A stretch of DNA of 64,000 bases from an uncultured Mollicutes bacterium (GCA_900540705.1 UQGR01000003.1:6724-70723), one strand, 5' to 3'; shown: positions 1 to 9,003, counted from the stretch's first letter. The notes: generated by a model from the sequence alone, not told the origin. Program-made: numbers and translations.

Positions 1-2
1 AT

Positions 3-566
3 AAAACATATTTGGATGTAAATCAAATCAATGGACAATATTTCATCTATGGTTTAGCTGCTGGAAATTTGACGAATGTAAGCTATGCTGCAAAGTATAA
101 GGTGAAGAAGCTATTTGGTAAGTTTGCCTATTATTTAGAAGCAGTTAAGACCATTGGAAAGGATAACTCCATTCATATCGATATTTTAGCGGATGGAGAA
201 ACGAAAATCAGTGGAAAATTTTTTCTTTTTCTCGCAGTAAATTCTAGATACTTGGCATCCATAAAGCTTCATCGGAAGAAAAGAATTTATCTAAATGAAG
301 GTAAACTATATGTAACCCTAATTAGAAAAAAGAATAGACTCATAAATATGATAGATTTTGTATTATTTTTATTACTTGGTGAGTCCTATCAGCATAATAT
401 TGTTCACTTTGAAGCGAAGAATATGGTAATTACCTCTAAAGATGCGATTGCGTATAACACGGATGGAGAAGGAATTCCTAAGCTTAGTCGGATTGAAGTG
501 ACAGTTTTACCAGAACAAATTGAAATGATTGTGTCAAAAAGAGTTTTAAAAAGACACTTTAATTAA
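3..566 (+). CDS. Diacylglycerol/lipid kinase family protein, C-terminal part (5' end outside window)
   Basis: The reading frame is open from the left window edge, so only about 188 C-terminal residues of a longer gene (family usually near 300) are present. The visible part matches the C-terminal half of the YegS/DgkB lipid kinase family: a glycine-rich stretch (FIYGLAAGNLTN), a basic region, and the late NTDGEGIP segment, which carries the DGE motif close to the C-terminus of these enzymes. The family phosphorylates diacylglycerol or related lipids at the inner membrane face with ATP. The catalytic N-terminal GGDGT-type domain is not in view. It ends 30 bp before gerAB on the same strand with no terminator between them. 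Confidence 0.75.
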   Translation, partial: KTYLDVNQINGQYFIYGLAAGNLTNVSYAAKYKVKKLFGKFAYYLEAVKTIGKDNSIHIDILADGETKISGKFFLFLAVNSRYLASIKLHRKKRIYLNEGKLYVTLIRKKNRLINMIDFVLFLLLGESYQHNIVHFEAKNMVITSKDAIAYNTDGEGIPKLSRIEVTVLPEQIEMIVSKRVLKRHFN

Positions 567-596
567 ATAAATCGGCTTATCCTAGGCATACTATAG

Positions 597-1619
597 ATGG
601 TGATGAACATGACCAGGTTGTCTAAGGTAAGCTTTTTTTTATTTGTTACGGTCTACAATTACCTGTGGATGCGTATCATACTTTTCTATTTTTTTTATAA
701 TCATTTTGGATCTATGGGCTTATATTTTACAGCTTTACTGGCTGTTATCGTCTTACTTTTTTTAGTTTTAGTCCCCAAAAAGCTGATGAATAAGAATTAT
801 AGGGAGGAATTTAAAAAGTCTATATTCAAATATATTTATGTAGCTTTTATTCTATTAGAAAGTATATTTGGAGTTAGTTATTGTGCCTATCTTTTGTCAA
901 CTATTTTTATTCCTGATGCGAATTTCTTTTATGTTTTGATTGCTATATCCCTTGCGTTAATTTTTTTATCAAAACGAAAAACAAAGGATATTATGGAAAT
1001 AGCTACACTTTTTATAATCGTTGGATATGTTATATTGTTAATTACTTTATTTGTTTATCCAAATCTAGATTTTACATTGTTGCTGCCCTTAAAGGAAATC
1101 AATTACTGGCTATTACCACTTTTTGCCCTAATGGTTTTGGGTGATAATTTTACCTTACTGATTAATAAGGATGGCTTAAATTTTTCCAAAATGCAGTTTA
1201 TTCTGGCCATTGGAGTGGCTTTTTGCTTTTTCGCATTAGAATATTTTCTATTAATTTGTAATGCCGGAGCGGAATTTTTTAAGGGACTTGACTGGGTTGG
1301 TTTCATTTGTTTATCGGTGGAACCAATAACGCAGTATTTTGGAAATTTTGATTTTGCTTATCTTTATTATATTGTTTTATGTTGTATTTTTAAATATGCC
1401 TTTGGTATCAGTCTAGTAAGGGAGAATATTCAAATGAATTCAAAAGCGATGTCCATTTTATTGTTGATTATATTGGCCGTTTTAGGAAGTATCTGTTTTA
1501 TGTGGATACCTATGGATAGTACCTTTATGTTCTTTGTATTCTGCTTATTAGTTTTGAGCTTTTCCATTTTTTTCTGGTTTTTAAAGGAGTGTTATCGTGT
1601 TAGAAAAACTAAGGACTAA
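597..1619 (+). CDS. gerAB: Spore germination protein, GerAB/KB family (APC-like transporter)
   Basis: A 340-residue very hydrophobic protein with about ten predicted membrane segments, the size and pattern of the B subunit of GerA-type germinant receptors (endospore germination permease, APC superfamily). The neighbours gerAA and gerAC confirm the assignment. The first ATG (597) has a poor ribosome site; an ATG at 609 (start MTRLSK) is preceded by GGTG at usual spacing and may be the true start. The 3' end overlaps gerAA by 23 bp, suggesting coupled translation. In spores the protein would sit in the inner membrane and take part in germinant recognition. The order B-A-C differs from the common A-B-C order. 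Confidence 0.85.
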   Translation: MVMNMTRLSKVSFFLFVTVYNYLWMRIILFYFFYNHFGSMGLYFTALLAVIVLLFLVLVPKKLMNKNYREEFKKSIFKYIYVAFILLESIFGVSYCAYLLSTIFIPDANFFYVLIAISLALIFLSKRKTKDIMEIATLFIIVGYVILLITLFVYPNLDFTLLLPLKEINYWLLPLFALMVLGDNFTLLINKDGLNFSKMQFILAIGVAFCFFALEYFLLICNAGAEFFKGLDWVGFICLSVEPITQYFGNFDFAYLYYIVLCCIFKYAFGISLVRENIQMNSKAMSILLLIILAVLGSICFMWIPMDSTFMFFVFCLLVLSFSIFFWFLKECYRVRKTKD

Positions 1620-2976
1620 CATAGATGTAATCTACAAAGAGACAAGAGCCAATTGTATCATTTGTTATCAGGAGCACCTTTGTAATATTTTAGAATTTAT
1701 GAAGGATTTTTATCCAAAGCTTGAACATGATACGGACTCAGATATTGATGAAATGTTTCCAGGTATTTGCAAAAAAATTGTAGATGATGAGGATATAGTA
1801 ATAAGTCTTGTATTTTCAGGCTTATTAATTGCCTATCGAAACAAGCAGTTTTATGCCTTTGATTTATCCAAAGCTCCCTCTAGACAGACGGGAGATTCCA
1901 TTGCAGAGCCTGACAACGTAATGGGGTCTAGAGATGGCTTTGTAGAAAATTTTAAGGAAAATATTGCTTTAATCCGGACTAGAGTGAAGGATGACCGTTT
2001 GTGTATTGATACCTTGACGATTGGTAGAAGAAGCAAGACGATTGTTTCTATCCTTTCCATAAAGGACATCCACAATGAAAAAATTAGAGAAAATTTAAAA
2101 AAGCATTTAGAGGAAATTGATATTGATGCCATTATCTCCATTGAGGATGTGATGGCCTACTTTCAAAAAAAGCATCTGTTCCCCTCCTATCATTATGTAG
2201 GAACGCCAGATACTGCCTGTAGACGGTTATACAATGGTGAATTTATATTAGTTATTGACCGAATTTGCATTGTAGTCTGTTTACCTACCACGCTTGCCTA
2301 TGCATCTAGATTTAAAATAGATGGAATTAATATTCCTTTGTTTTCCTTTTTTGAACGATGGTTTGTTCTATTATCTGCCATCTTTTCCATCTTTTTTTGT
2401 GGGCTACTCGCGGCCTTTACGACAATCCAGATGGATAGTTTATCCTTAACCGTCTTATCTACACTTAAAATCTCTCAAAAAGGGATTTATTTGCCGATTT
2501 TTATGGAGATATTGATTGTTTTAGGTATGTTTGAGCTCTATTATTTGATTGGCTTTCGTCAGTCAAAAATCACAGTGTCCTCCACTATCGTCCTTATAGG
2601 CGGTTTAATCGTCGGTCAAAATTTAATTTCCTCAGGTATAGCAGGAGTTTTCATCATGACAGCGACCGCAATTTGCTTCTTGTTATCCTTTGTTGTAAGC
2701 TCGAATGTTACCAATATTGTAGCAATCAGTCTTGCCCGTCTAGTCATTTTGTTTTCCTCTTTATTTTACGGAATACTAGGAATTACCATTGCCAGTATAT
2801 TTCTTGCCTGTTTTCTATATGATCAGAAGACATTGGATGTTCATTATTTCTATCCATTTTTACCCTTTGATGTACGAGGAATCCATAAATTCTTTTTATC
2901 CTCTTCGAATCTATCTATCACAAAAAGAGATAAGCCTTTGCATGTAAATAATAAAATCAGGAGGAAATTAAAATGA
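1597..2976 (+). CDS. gerAA: Spore germination protein, GerAA/KA family
   Basis: 459 residues: an N-terminal soluble part (to about residue 240) followed by a membrane domain with about five helices and a short basic cytoplasmic tail ending in NNKIRRKLK, the architecture of GerA A subunits. Typical motifs are visible, such as TPDTACRRLYNG before the membrane part and FLPFDVRGIHK near the end (family form: PFxxxR). GTG at 1597 is chosen because AAAGGAG lies seven bases upstream; this places the start inside gerAB. The stop overlaps the gerAC start by 4 bp (ATGA). It is probably the main ion-channel and germinant-sensing subunit, together with gerAB and gerAC. Confidence 0.92.
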   Translation: MLEKLRTNIDVIYKETRANCIICYQEHLCNILEFMKDFYPKLEHDTDSDIDEMFPGICKKIVDDEDIVISLVFSGLLIAYRNKQFYAFDLSKAPSRQTGDSIAEPDNVMGSRDGFVENFKENIALIRTRVKDDRLCIDTLTIGRRSKTIVSILSIKDIHNEKIRENLKKHLEEIDIDAIISIEDVMAYFQKKHLFPSYHYVGTPDTACRRLYNGEFILVIDRICIVVCLPTTLAYASRFKIDGINIPLFSFFERWFVLLSAIFSIFFCGLLAAFTTIQMDSLSLTVLSTLKISQKGIYLPIFMEILIVLGMFELYYLIGFRQSKITVSSTIVLIGGLIVGQNLISSGIAGVFIMTATAICFLLSFVVSSNVTNIVAISLARLVILFSSLFYGILGITIASIFLACFLYDQKTLDVHYFYPFLPFDVRGIHKFFLSSSNLSITKRDKPLHVNNKIRRKLK

Positions 2977-3986
2977 AAAAGCTTCAAATTTTTATTATAT
3001 CGCTCTTCTTGGTTTTTGTTTTAGCTTCCTGTAATCAGTATAACATTTCAGAGGTATTATTTATTGCTAGTGTAGGTATTGAAAAAAAGGAGGAAGGAGA
3101 AGAGAAATATTATGGATATTTCTACCTTCCCTTAAGTAGTGATATTGGGAAAACTGAAAATACTGAAAATAAAGGCAAAGGAGAATTTGCCAGAGTAGCA
3201 GGAAATACGATTTCTGATTTGTTTGAAAATCTTAAGGTTACTACCTCTCTTTCTTTAAATTTCAAGCATGTATCAAGTATTGTTTTAAATACAGAATTAC
3301 TAGAAAAGGAATTTATTACCGAACTGTTTGATTTTATTAAATTTTCTTTAGAAATAGATTATAATTGTTATGTTTTTGCCACTAAGGAAAAGCTGTCAGA
3401 TATATATAACTTTCAAAATCCAAATCAAGAAAGTGTGTTAAACTCAATTTTAGTTTCTACCAATGATGTCAGTGGTATTTTTCAGGTGGCTTCTCCTATG
3501 CACTTTTTGGAATTTGCAAGAAAATATCATGGGCAAAGAAGTATTCTTTTACCAATGCTCAGTTTAGAAGAAATTTGGACTGTAGAAGATGAGAAGGTCA
3601 AAAACTTTCACATTCAAAGTGCAGTATATTATTTTAAAAATCAAGTGAAGGATGTCATTAAAAATCCTTCCAGTCCCTATATGCTCAGCATCGACCAGTT
3701 TGATGATAAAATAAAAGAAAATTCAATTTGCTTTAAAAATTACAAACTGAATCTTGATTTAAAAGAAAAGCCGACCCTTAAAATCAGCTTTAATTATGAG
3801 GTTTTTAAAACGGATAGTACATTGTCTAAGGATGCAGTTATTGAGTATGTCAAAGAAAAAGTTCAAGCTTATTTAGAAGAGTTTAAAGAGATTGATCCTT
3901 TAGATTTAGAATATTATTCCTATGTTTATGGAAAAACCTATACTTATGAAGATTTGACCATAGAGATTCGTCCAAATATCAATTAA
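2973..3986 (+). CDS. gerAC: Spore germination lipoprotein, GerAC/KC family
   Basis: 337 residues. A basic N-terminus and hydrophobic segment end in a lipobox (LASC, Cys about residue 20), so the product should be lipid-anchored on the outer face of the inner spore membrane. The mature part has the length and opening pattern of GerAC family proteins (short segment after Cys, then VLFIASVGIEKK, where the family has a G-hD motif). AGGAGG upstream and an ATGA overlap with gerAA support the start and operon membership. The stop codon interlocks tail-to-tail with the stop of the minus-strand gene at 3983 (shared TTAA), and I see no terminator between them. Confidence 0.85.
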   Translation: MKKLQIFIISLFLVFVLASCNQYNISEVLFIASVGIEKKEEGEEKYYGYFYLPLSSDIGKTENTENKGKGEFARVAGNTISDLFENLKVTTSLSLNFKHVSSIVLNTELLEKEFITELFDFIKFSLEIDYNCYVFATKEKLSDIYNFQNPNQESVLNSILVSTNDVSGIFQVASPMHFLEFARKYHGQRSILLPMLSLEEIWTVEDEKVKNFHIQSAVYYFKNQVKDVIKNPSSPYMLSIDQFDDKIKENSICFKNYKLNLDLKEKPTLKISFNYEVFKTDSTLSKDAVIEYVKEKVQAYLEEFKEIDPLDLEYYSYVYGKTYTYEDLTIEIRPNIN

Positions 3987-4882
3987 CGTCTTTTCCAATA
4001 GAGAAAGCATCCTAATAGAAAAAGAACCCCAAGGATGATACAGGTAATTAGACTAACCATAGGAAATGCTTGATTTTGTTGAGAAACTTCTATTTGAATT
4101 TTTAGTAGACCATAATACTTTATAAAGGTTCCATCCTTATAACTGGTATTTATACAGAGCTTATAAATACCAGTTTTTTCTTTCGAAAAATAATTACTTT
4201 CTAGGTGGATGGTTTCATAATCCGAGCTTATTAGATTTTTTTGTAATGCATAGGCTATGATTTCTGCTTCTGTAGGTAGAGTCTGGGTGAATTCTAGGGT
4301 GGTGGTGAGCAATTCCTCCGTTATACTTTGATAGGCGTGAAGAAGCAGACTTTGTGGCTTGGATTTGTTGGTAGAGCTATCTATGGCATAGATCTTGAGA
4401 ATATAGTTTCCAGGGCCTTGTTCTAGGTTTTCTATTCCCTCATAAATGATTTGATGAAATTCTGTATCTAAATTGTCCTTAAGTATGAGGTTGTCCTGAA
4501 TTTGTTCCATATAGTTTGGATTAGATAAATCAATGGTTAGCTCGGGATGAATTAAAGAAAGTTCAGGCGCTATGAAATCTCGGACGGAGATGATATCCTC
4601 TAGAACAGTTGTATTATTTTGCGAGTTCGTTACAGAAACGGTCAAAGCATAGTCCTTTACGAGACAGGTTGTTTCATCATAGTCTGTTAGAAAGGTCAAC
4701 TGGTTTGTGATATCTCCATCTAAGTAATCCTTCGCCTGGTATTTTTCTTTAATTTCCATTAATGGGGTTGGATTAGCATAATCTACGATATGAACATAGG
4801 CATACTTTTTCGCGTTGGCAGAAACTACACCAAAGCTTAGACTAAGAAACAGAAGAATTAGAATAAGGCTAAGCTTTCTCAT
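3983..4882 (-). CDS. Secreted/membrane-anchored surface protein with one bacterial Ig-like (DUF5011-type) domain
   Basis: The reading frame opens at 4936, but the ATG at 4882 gives a standard signal peptide (MRKLSLILIL..., cleavage near VSANA), so the shorter 299-residue form is preferred. No strong ribosome site precedes it; it overlaps the upstream gene by 14 bp and may rely on coupled translation. The mature part carries a DGDITNQLTF segment followed by SVRDFIAPEL, a pattern of cadherin/Ig-like repeats in Gram-positive surface proteins. A C-terminal hydrophobic segment ending in basic residues (YWKRR) anchors it. It is a shorter paralogue of the adjacent 523-residue gene. The function is unknown. 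Confidence 0.65.
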   Translation of the reverse strand: MRKLSLILILLFLSLSFGVVSANAKKYAYVHIVDYANPTPLMEIKEKYQAKDYLDGDITNQLTFLTDYDETTCLVKDYALTVSVTNSQNNTTVLEDIISVRDFIAPELSLIHPELTIDLSNPNYMEQIQDNLILKDNLDTEFHQIIYEGIENLEQGPGNYILKIYAIDSSTNKSKPQSLLLHAYQSITEELLTTTLEFTQTLPTEAEIIAYALQKNLISSDYETIHLESNYFSKEKTGIYKLCINTSYKDGTFIKYYGLLKIQIEVSQQNQAFPMVSLITCIILGVLFLLGCFLYWKRR

Positions 4883-6440
4883 AATGCTTATGACAGAAGA
4901 AAAAGATAACTCCAAATAAAATAGGAAGAAGTGCAAAACTCCATAACCAAAGGAATGAAGGGCTTTGTGGTTCCTTAGCTTCTTTTATAGGAGTAAACAG
5001 ATGAAGCTTGACACTTCCATTTTTTATTTCCCCATTCTCCATTGTTTCTGTGAAGGATAAGGTATAGATTTCCTCCTCTGACTTTTCCTCTATAAGGGAA
5101 GAAGAAAGCTCTACTGTTGTTGCATCAGGACTTAGAATCCCCGCTTCCTTCAGCATGGCTATAATCTGTTCTGAGGTGTAGGAAATGCCTAGTTCAATAT
5201 ATAAGGTTTGATTTACCATAATAATAGGAGACGTAGTATCTAGGAGATAATAACTAAAGGTGTTCGTTCCAATGTTTCCTGCTTTATCCTCTGCCTCTAT
5301 AGTTATTTGATATCTCTTTCCTTGTTCACCATTGCACGTATTTTCTATAATCCGGATATTTTCCTCGAAGATTGCATCATAGTTATCCTCTACAAGAAGG
5401 AGAGCTTTAATTTCTTCGTCAGTTAAAATATGGTTGGCGGTTATCTCATTCCCTCCTGCAGCTAAAAGAATCGTCGGTGGTGTTTTATCCTTGATATGAA
5501 TGGTTAGAGTCTTAGTCTCAGAAATATTTCCCAGCTTATCCTTAGCATAAGCTGAGATGGTATAGGTTCCTACGGTATTATAATTATCCTGATAGGTATC
5601 TACAAAATAGATTTCTAATTCCTCATTAGAGGTATAATTATCCTCAAATGAAAAATAGGCTTTAGCCTCCTCTGAAAGAAATTCTTTGTGAACCTCCTGT
5701 TCTATTTCGCTTTTAATAAGATTGATAGAAGGTGGAGTGAAGTCTCTAACGATTATGTAATCCACAGAGGACATCTTGTTTCCTGCCTGATCACAGACAG
5801 TGGCCATAATATAGTAGGTTCCAATAGGAGAAGAGGTGTCCACATAATTGGTTTCGAATTGGATGGCGTTTGTAATATCTCCATCTACATTATCTCTAGC
5901 AGAATAGCGGTTTTGAATTTCTAAAAGAGGAGTTCTTTTATCTACATTGACAAAATGTGTCATCCCTCCTGAAATTTGTAAATCCTGTTTGGTTTCCTCT
6001 ACCTCAAGGTAATTACAAAACATATGTTCTAATTCATGGTTGATGTTTAGGATTGCAGCACTATTTACGGTTAAAAAAGCTATTCCCCTTTTTAAGGTGT
6101 CTTCACTTACGAGATCTCCCATTCTTTGAGCCATAGCCTGGATTTGGGCGTGGTATTGGAAATCAAAGGGAAGCTCCTCTCCAAACACAGCCGTGTCTAT
6201 TCCAGTGTCCCCTTCTACTAAGAAATAGGCAAAATCTCCTTTGAAATTGGATTCTAGTACCTGGCTTTCTCCAACAAAGATATAATATCCTTTGTTTAAA
6301 ATATAGTAATCTCCAGGCTTACATACTTTGTTGACAAATAATGTTTTTTCACAGACAGCGGCATCTGCCTTAGGAAGATTATTTTGGATAAGACAGAAGA
6401 ATAAGAGAATCATAGTTAAAGTGTATATTATTTTTTTCAT
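4869..6440 (-). CDS. Surface protein with repeated Ig-like (HYR/DUF5011-type) domains and C-terminal membrane anchor
   Basis: 523 residues. It has a signal peptide (MKKIIYTLTMILLFFC..., cleavage near ADAA), a unique domain of about 140 residues, then at least three Ig-like units recognisable by DNVDGDITN, VDYIIVRDFTPP, IKDKTPPTIL and DTTSPIIMV. A C-terminal hydrophobic helix (about 495-515) is followed by a short basic tail. There is no LPxTG motif. AAAGGA five bases before the ATG supports the start. It forms a two-gene unit with the shorter paralogue downstream. An extracellular adhesion or envelope role is plausible but is inferred from architecture only. Confidence 0.7.
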   Translation of the reverse strand: MKKIIYTLTMILLFFCLIQNNLPKADAAVCEKTLFVNKVCKPGDYYILNKGYYIFVGESQVLESNFKGDFAYFLVEGDTGIDTAVFGEELPFDFQYHAQIQAMAQRMGDLVSEDTLKRGIAFLTVNSAAILNINHELEHMFCNYLEVEETKQDLQISGGMTHFVNVDKRTPLLEIQNRYSARDNVDGDITNAIQFETNYVDTSSPIGTYYIMATVCDQAGNKMSSVDYIIVRDFTPPSINLIKSEIEQEVHKEFLSEEAKAYFSFEDNYTSNEELEIYFVDTYQDNYNTVGTYTISAYAKDKLGNISETKTLTIHIKDKTPPTILLAAGGNEITANHILTDEEIKALLLVEDNYDAIFEENIRIIENTCNGEQGKRYQITIEAEDKAGNIGTNTFSYYLLDTTSPIIMVNQTLYIELGISYTSEQIIAMLKEAGILSPDATTVELSSSLIEEKSEEEIYTLSFTETMENGEIKNGSVKLHLFTPIKEAKEPQSPSFLWLWSFALLPILFGVIFFFCHKHYEKA

Positions 6441-6523
6441 AAGGTCCTTTCTTTATTCGCTACATTTTTTTGTGCTTCAATTAAAGTATTGCCAAAAAAT
6501 AATTTTTTTTAAAAGAATTTAGA

Positions 6524-6551
6524 TTGACTTATTAGAAAAGTGAGATATAAT
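6524..6551 (+). promoter_or_regulatory. Sigma-A-type promoter for the riboswitch/antiporter transcript
   Basis: TTGACT (6524-6529) and TATAAT (6546-6551) are separated by 16 bp and lie 7 bp upstream of the first riboswitch stem. The spacing places the transcription start just before the aptamer. Confidence 0.7.
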
Positions 6552-6557
6552 AAAACT

Positions 6558-6617
6558 CGGGAATGATGTCTCCCTTGTGGATAACAAAACCGCTGAAGCA
6601 GCTGATGACGTCTATGG
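6558..6617 (+). ncRNA. Fluoride riboswitch (crcB motif)
   Basis: The leader shows the crcB-motif elements in order: a GGGA/TCCC stem around an AATGATGTC loop (6559-6574), a joining segment, AACCGCTG-AAG-CAGC hairpin (stem GCTG 6592-6595 with CAGC 6599-6602), then TGATGACGTCTATG. The loop bases GATGTC (6565-6570) can pair with GACGTC (6607-6612) with one wobble, the expected pseudoknot. Conserved AACCGC and TGATGRC-YCTA are intact. Downstream, AAAACC (6587-6592) can pair with GGTTTT (6616-6621), and GATAAC (6580-6585) with GTTATC (6633-6638), which may form a competing terminator-like helix followed by a T-rich run. This would switch expression of the antiporter gene on with fluoride. Confidence 0.85.
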
Positions 6618-6673
6618 TTTTTTAATCATGGAGTTATCGGCTTTTTATTTTGGATGTTTAAGGAGTGAGAGAT

Positions 6674-7891
6674 ATGTTTTTAAGCTTATGTATGATTTTT
6701 ACTTTCGGGATATTAGGTGGTATTTTGTTTGAGAAGATTAAGCTTCCCAAGCTCATTTGGTATTTAATTTTAGGGATATGCTTAGGACCATCCTTATTTA
6801 ATCTAGTTGATTCTAATTTACTGAGGATATCCTCTTATTTAAGACAAATTGCCTTAGTCATTATTTTAACTCGTTCTGGGTTATCCTTAGATTTAAAGAC
6901 GTTAAAACAGATTGGCAGACCTGCCGTGCTGCTATGCTTTGTTCCTGCATGCTTAGAAATGATTGGCGTTGTCATTTTTGCACCTATATTTTTACATATT
7001 TCCTATGTGGAGGCCCTGCTACTTGGAAGTGTTTTGGCTGCAGTATCTCCGGCTATTGTCGTTCCTAGAATGATTAAGCTTAAGGAAGAAGGCTATGGAC
7101 AATCTGTTCCAGAACTAGTTATGGCAGGTGCCTCCTGTGATGATATTTTTGTTATTGTATTATTCTATTCCTTTAAAAATCTTGTAGGCTTACAGACACT
7201 CAATCCTCTCACCCTCTTGCAGATTCCTTTAAGTATAGGATTAGGGATTCTTATGGGACTTATTGTAGGAAGTATTTTAGCATTATTATTTAAAAAAATT
7301 AAGATTTATCCTATTGGGAAGGTTATTTTATTGTTAGGAATTTCCTTTGGTATGCTTGCTATAGAAACAGCAGTTAAGGAATATCTATCTATTTCATCCT
7401 TGCTAGGAATTATTGTGGTTGCAGTTATTTTAAAATACAAACAAAAGGATATGGCGGTTGAAATTCAAAAAAGCTATAATCATTTATGGAGTGGGTTTGA
7501 AATTCTTTTATTTGTGCTAGTGGGATGTGCTACAGATATCCATTATGCATTTTCAAAAGAAGGTGGGATTTTATTAGGTATCATCATATTGGCACTTATC
7601 TTCCGCTCCTTAGGTGTTTTTCTTTGTGTTATAGCAACTAAATTCACTTGGAAAGAAAAGCTGTTTATCGTATTATCTTATCTTCCCAAGGCTACTGTTC
7701 AGGCTTCTATCGGTGGTATTGCCTTGAGTGAGGGTTTAGCTTGTGGAACTATAGTGTTAACTGCTGCTGTGATTTCTATTTTATTTACAGCTCCTATTGG
7801 AGCCATTCTAATGGATTTTTCTTATAAAAAATTGCTCAACCGAAGTAGTCTAAGCATGGAAACTTCAGAAAATCAAATAATGCAACTTTAA
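6674..7891 (+). CDS. Cation/proton antiporter (CPA family), fluoride-riboswitch controlled
   Basis: A polytopic protein of 405 residues with about 11-12 membrane helices. It resembles Na+(K+)/H+ exchanger domains: an N-terminal GGILFEKIKLPKLIWYLI-type opening, a discontinuous helix LAAVSPAIVVP and a GASCDDIFVIV segment where the family carries its ion-binding Asp pair. ATG 6674 is chosen over GTG 6665 because AAGGAG at 6660-6665 overlaps the GTG but is well placed for the ATG. The preceding fluoride riboswitch is known to control, besides crcB/fluc and eriC-F, some antiporter genes. A role in fluoride or ion stress relief is therefore inferred from the switch; the transported ion is not known. 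Confidence 0.8.
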   Translation: MFLSLCMIFTFGILGGILFEKIKLPKLIWYLILGICLGPSLFNLVDSNLLRISSYLRQIALVIILTRSGLSLDLKTLKQIGRPAVLLCFVPACLEMIGVVIFAPIFLHISYVEALLLGSVLAAVSPAIVVPRMIKLKEEGYGQSVPELVMAGASCDDIFVIVLFYSFKNLVGLQTLNPLTLLQIPLSIGLGILMGLIVGSILALLFKKIKIYPIGKVILLLGISFGMLAIETAVKEYLSISSLLGIIVVAVILKYKQKDMAVEIQKSYNHLWSGFEILLFVLVGCATDIHYAFSKEGGILLGIIILALIFRSLGVFLCVIATKFTWKEKLFIVLSYLPKATVQASIGGIALSEGLACGTIVLTAAVISILFTAPIGAILMDFSYKKLLNRSSLSMETSENQIMQL

Positions 7892-7892
7892 G

Positions 7893-7920
7893 TTGCTAAA
7901 AATAAGTGCATTAGCAATTT
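7893..7920 (+). terminator. Weak hairpin after the antiporter gene
   Basis: TTGCTAA (7893-7899) pairs with TTAGCAA (7911-7917), followed by only a short T run. It is a possible terminator at the end of the antiporter transcript. Confidence 0.4.
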
Positions 7921-7985
7921 AGAGTTGGTGGATTTTAGAGTATATCATTTTTATAATGAATATTGAAAGAAGGGAAGGAATGTTT

Positions 7986-8945
7986 ATGAATCTTGCAAAA
8001 AATTTACAGGTATTAAGAAAAAACAAAAAAATAACTCAGGAGGAGGTTGCTGAGCGTTTAGGTGTTTCTAGACAATCTGTTTCCAAATGGGAGACGGGAG
8101 AAGGCTATCCTGAAATGGATAAGCTACTTTTACTGAGTGATTGGTTTGGTGTTTCTGTAGATGAGCTTCTGCGTGGTGATTTGCAGAAAGAGGAGTATCA
8201 GGAGGAGCCTATAAAAAGAAATGAAGGCTTTTGTAAGTTGATTAATCAATTTTCAGTAGCTATAGTGATAGGTGTATTTTTGATCCTTTTAGGTGTTGCT
8301 GGGTGTGTGGCTCTAAATGGTTATGCAATGGTCTGCGAGGAGGCTATGAGAGATGTCTTAGGAATTCTTAGCTCTGTAATTATAATTGTTTTTGTTGCCG
8401 CTGCAGTCTTTTTATTTGTCTTATTTGGAATGACCTTTGAAAGATATAAAAAGGACCATCAAATTATGGAACAGCAATTTACCGAAAAAGAAATTCAAAG
8501 CTTTTCAAAGCGATTTATTATATGGACAGCTGGACTAGTTTCAGGAATCCTCTTGGATGTTGTATTTCTAATTTTACTTACCACATTAATAGATATGGGA
8601 GCTATAAAAATAGAAAATAAGGATGCAGGATCTTGTTATATAGTGGCCATATTCCTGTTTATTTTAGCTTGTATTGTTGGCAAACTTGTACATTTAGGCA
8701 TTCAGCATCAAAAGTATGATATTTCAGAATATAACAAAAATAACAGAGTAAATTTTTCTTCAGACTTTTACTTTAGATTAAGTGCCCTTTGTGGAGTTAT
8801 GATGCTTTCTACAATTGTATTTTTAGTGTTAGGCTTTGTTTGGAATCTATGGCATCCAGGTTGGGTCTGCTTTCCAGTTGGGGGAATTCTGTGTGGAATC
8901 ATCACTACCTTATTTAAAATTAAGGAAGTACCTTCTCAAAACTAA
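7986..8945 (+). CDS. XRE-family HTH regulator fused to a multi-helix membrane domain
   Basis: 319 residues. The first about 65 hold a Cro/C1-type helix-turn-helix (ITQEEVAERLGVSRQSVSKWE is split across the helix pair), followed by a linker and five to six hydrophobic helices (about 90-115, 125-150, 180-205, 215-240, 270-310). Such HTH-membrane fusions are common in gut Bacillota and may sense membrane or cell-envelope state, but no ligand is evident. Three in-frame ATGs exist (7956, 7980, 7986); 7986 is chosen because GGAAGGA ends six bases before it, while 7980 is too close. It lies alone between the antiporter and the DUF6194-like gene. Confidence 0.85.
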   Translation: MNLAKNLQVLRKNKKITQEEVAERLGVSRQSVSKWETGEGYPEMDKLLLLSDWFGVSVDELLRGDLQKEEYQEEPIKRNEGFCKLINQFSVAIVIGVFLILLGVAGCVALNGYAMVCEEAMRDVLGILSSVIIIVFVAAAVFLFVLFGMTFERYKKDHQIMEQQFTEKEIQSFSKRFIIWTAGLVSGILLDVVFLILLTTLIDMGAIKIENKDAGSCYIVAIFLFILACIVGKLVHLGIQHQKYDISEYNKNNRVNFSSDFYFRLSALCGVMMLSTIVFLVLGFVWNLWHPGWVCFPVGGILCGIITTLFKIKEVPSQN

Positions 8946-9003
8946 AATTTTACTCTCATTTACTCAATTTATGATATAATTTAAATTAGTGAGAGGATAA
9001 CTT

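Noticed and set aside
6665..6673. GTG start for the antiporter
   Set aside because: It overlaps the AAGGAG ribosome site; the ATG nine bases later has the right spacing.
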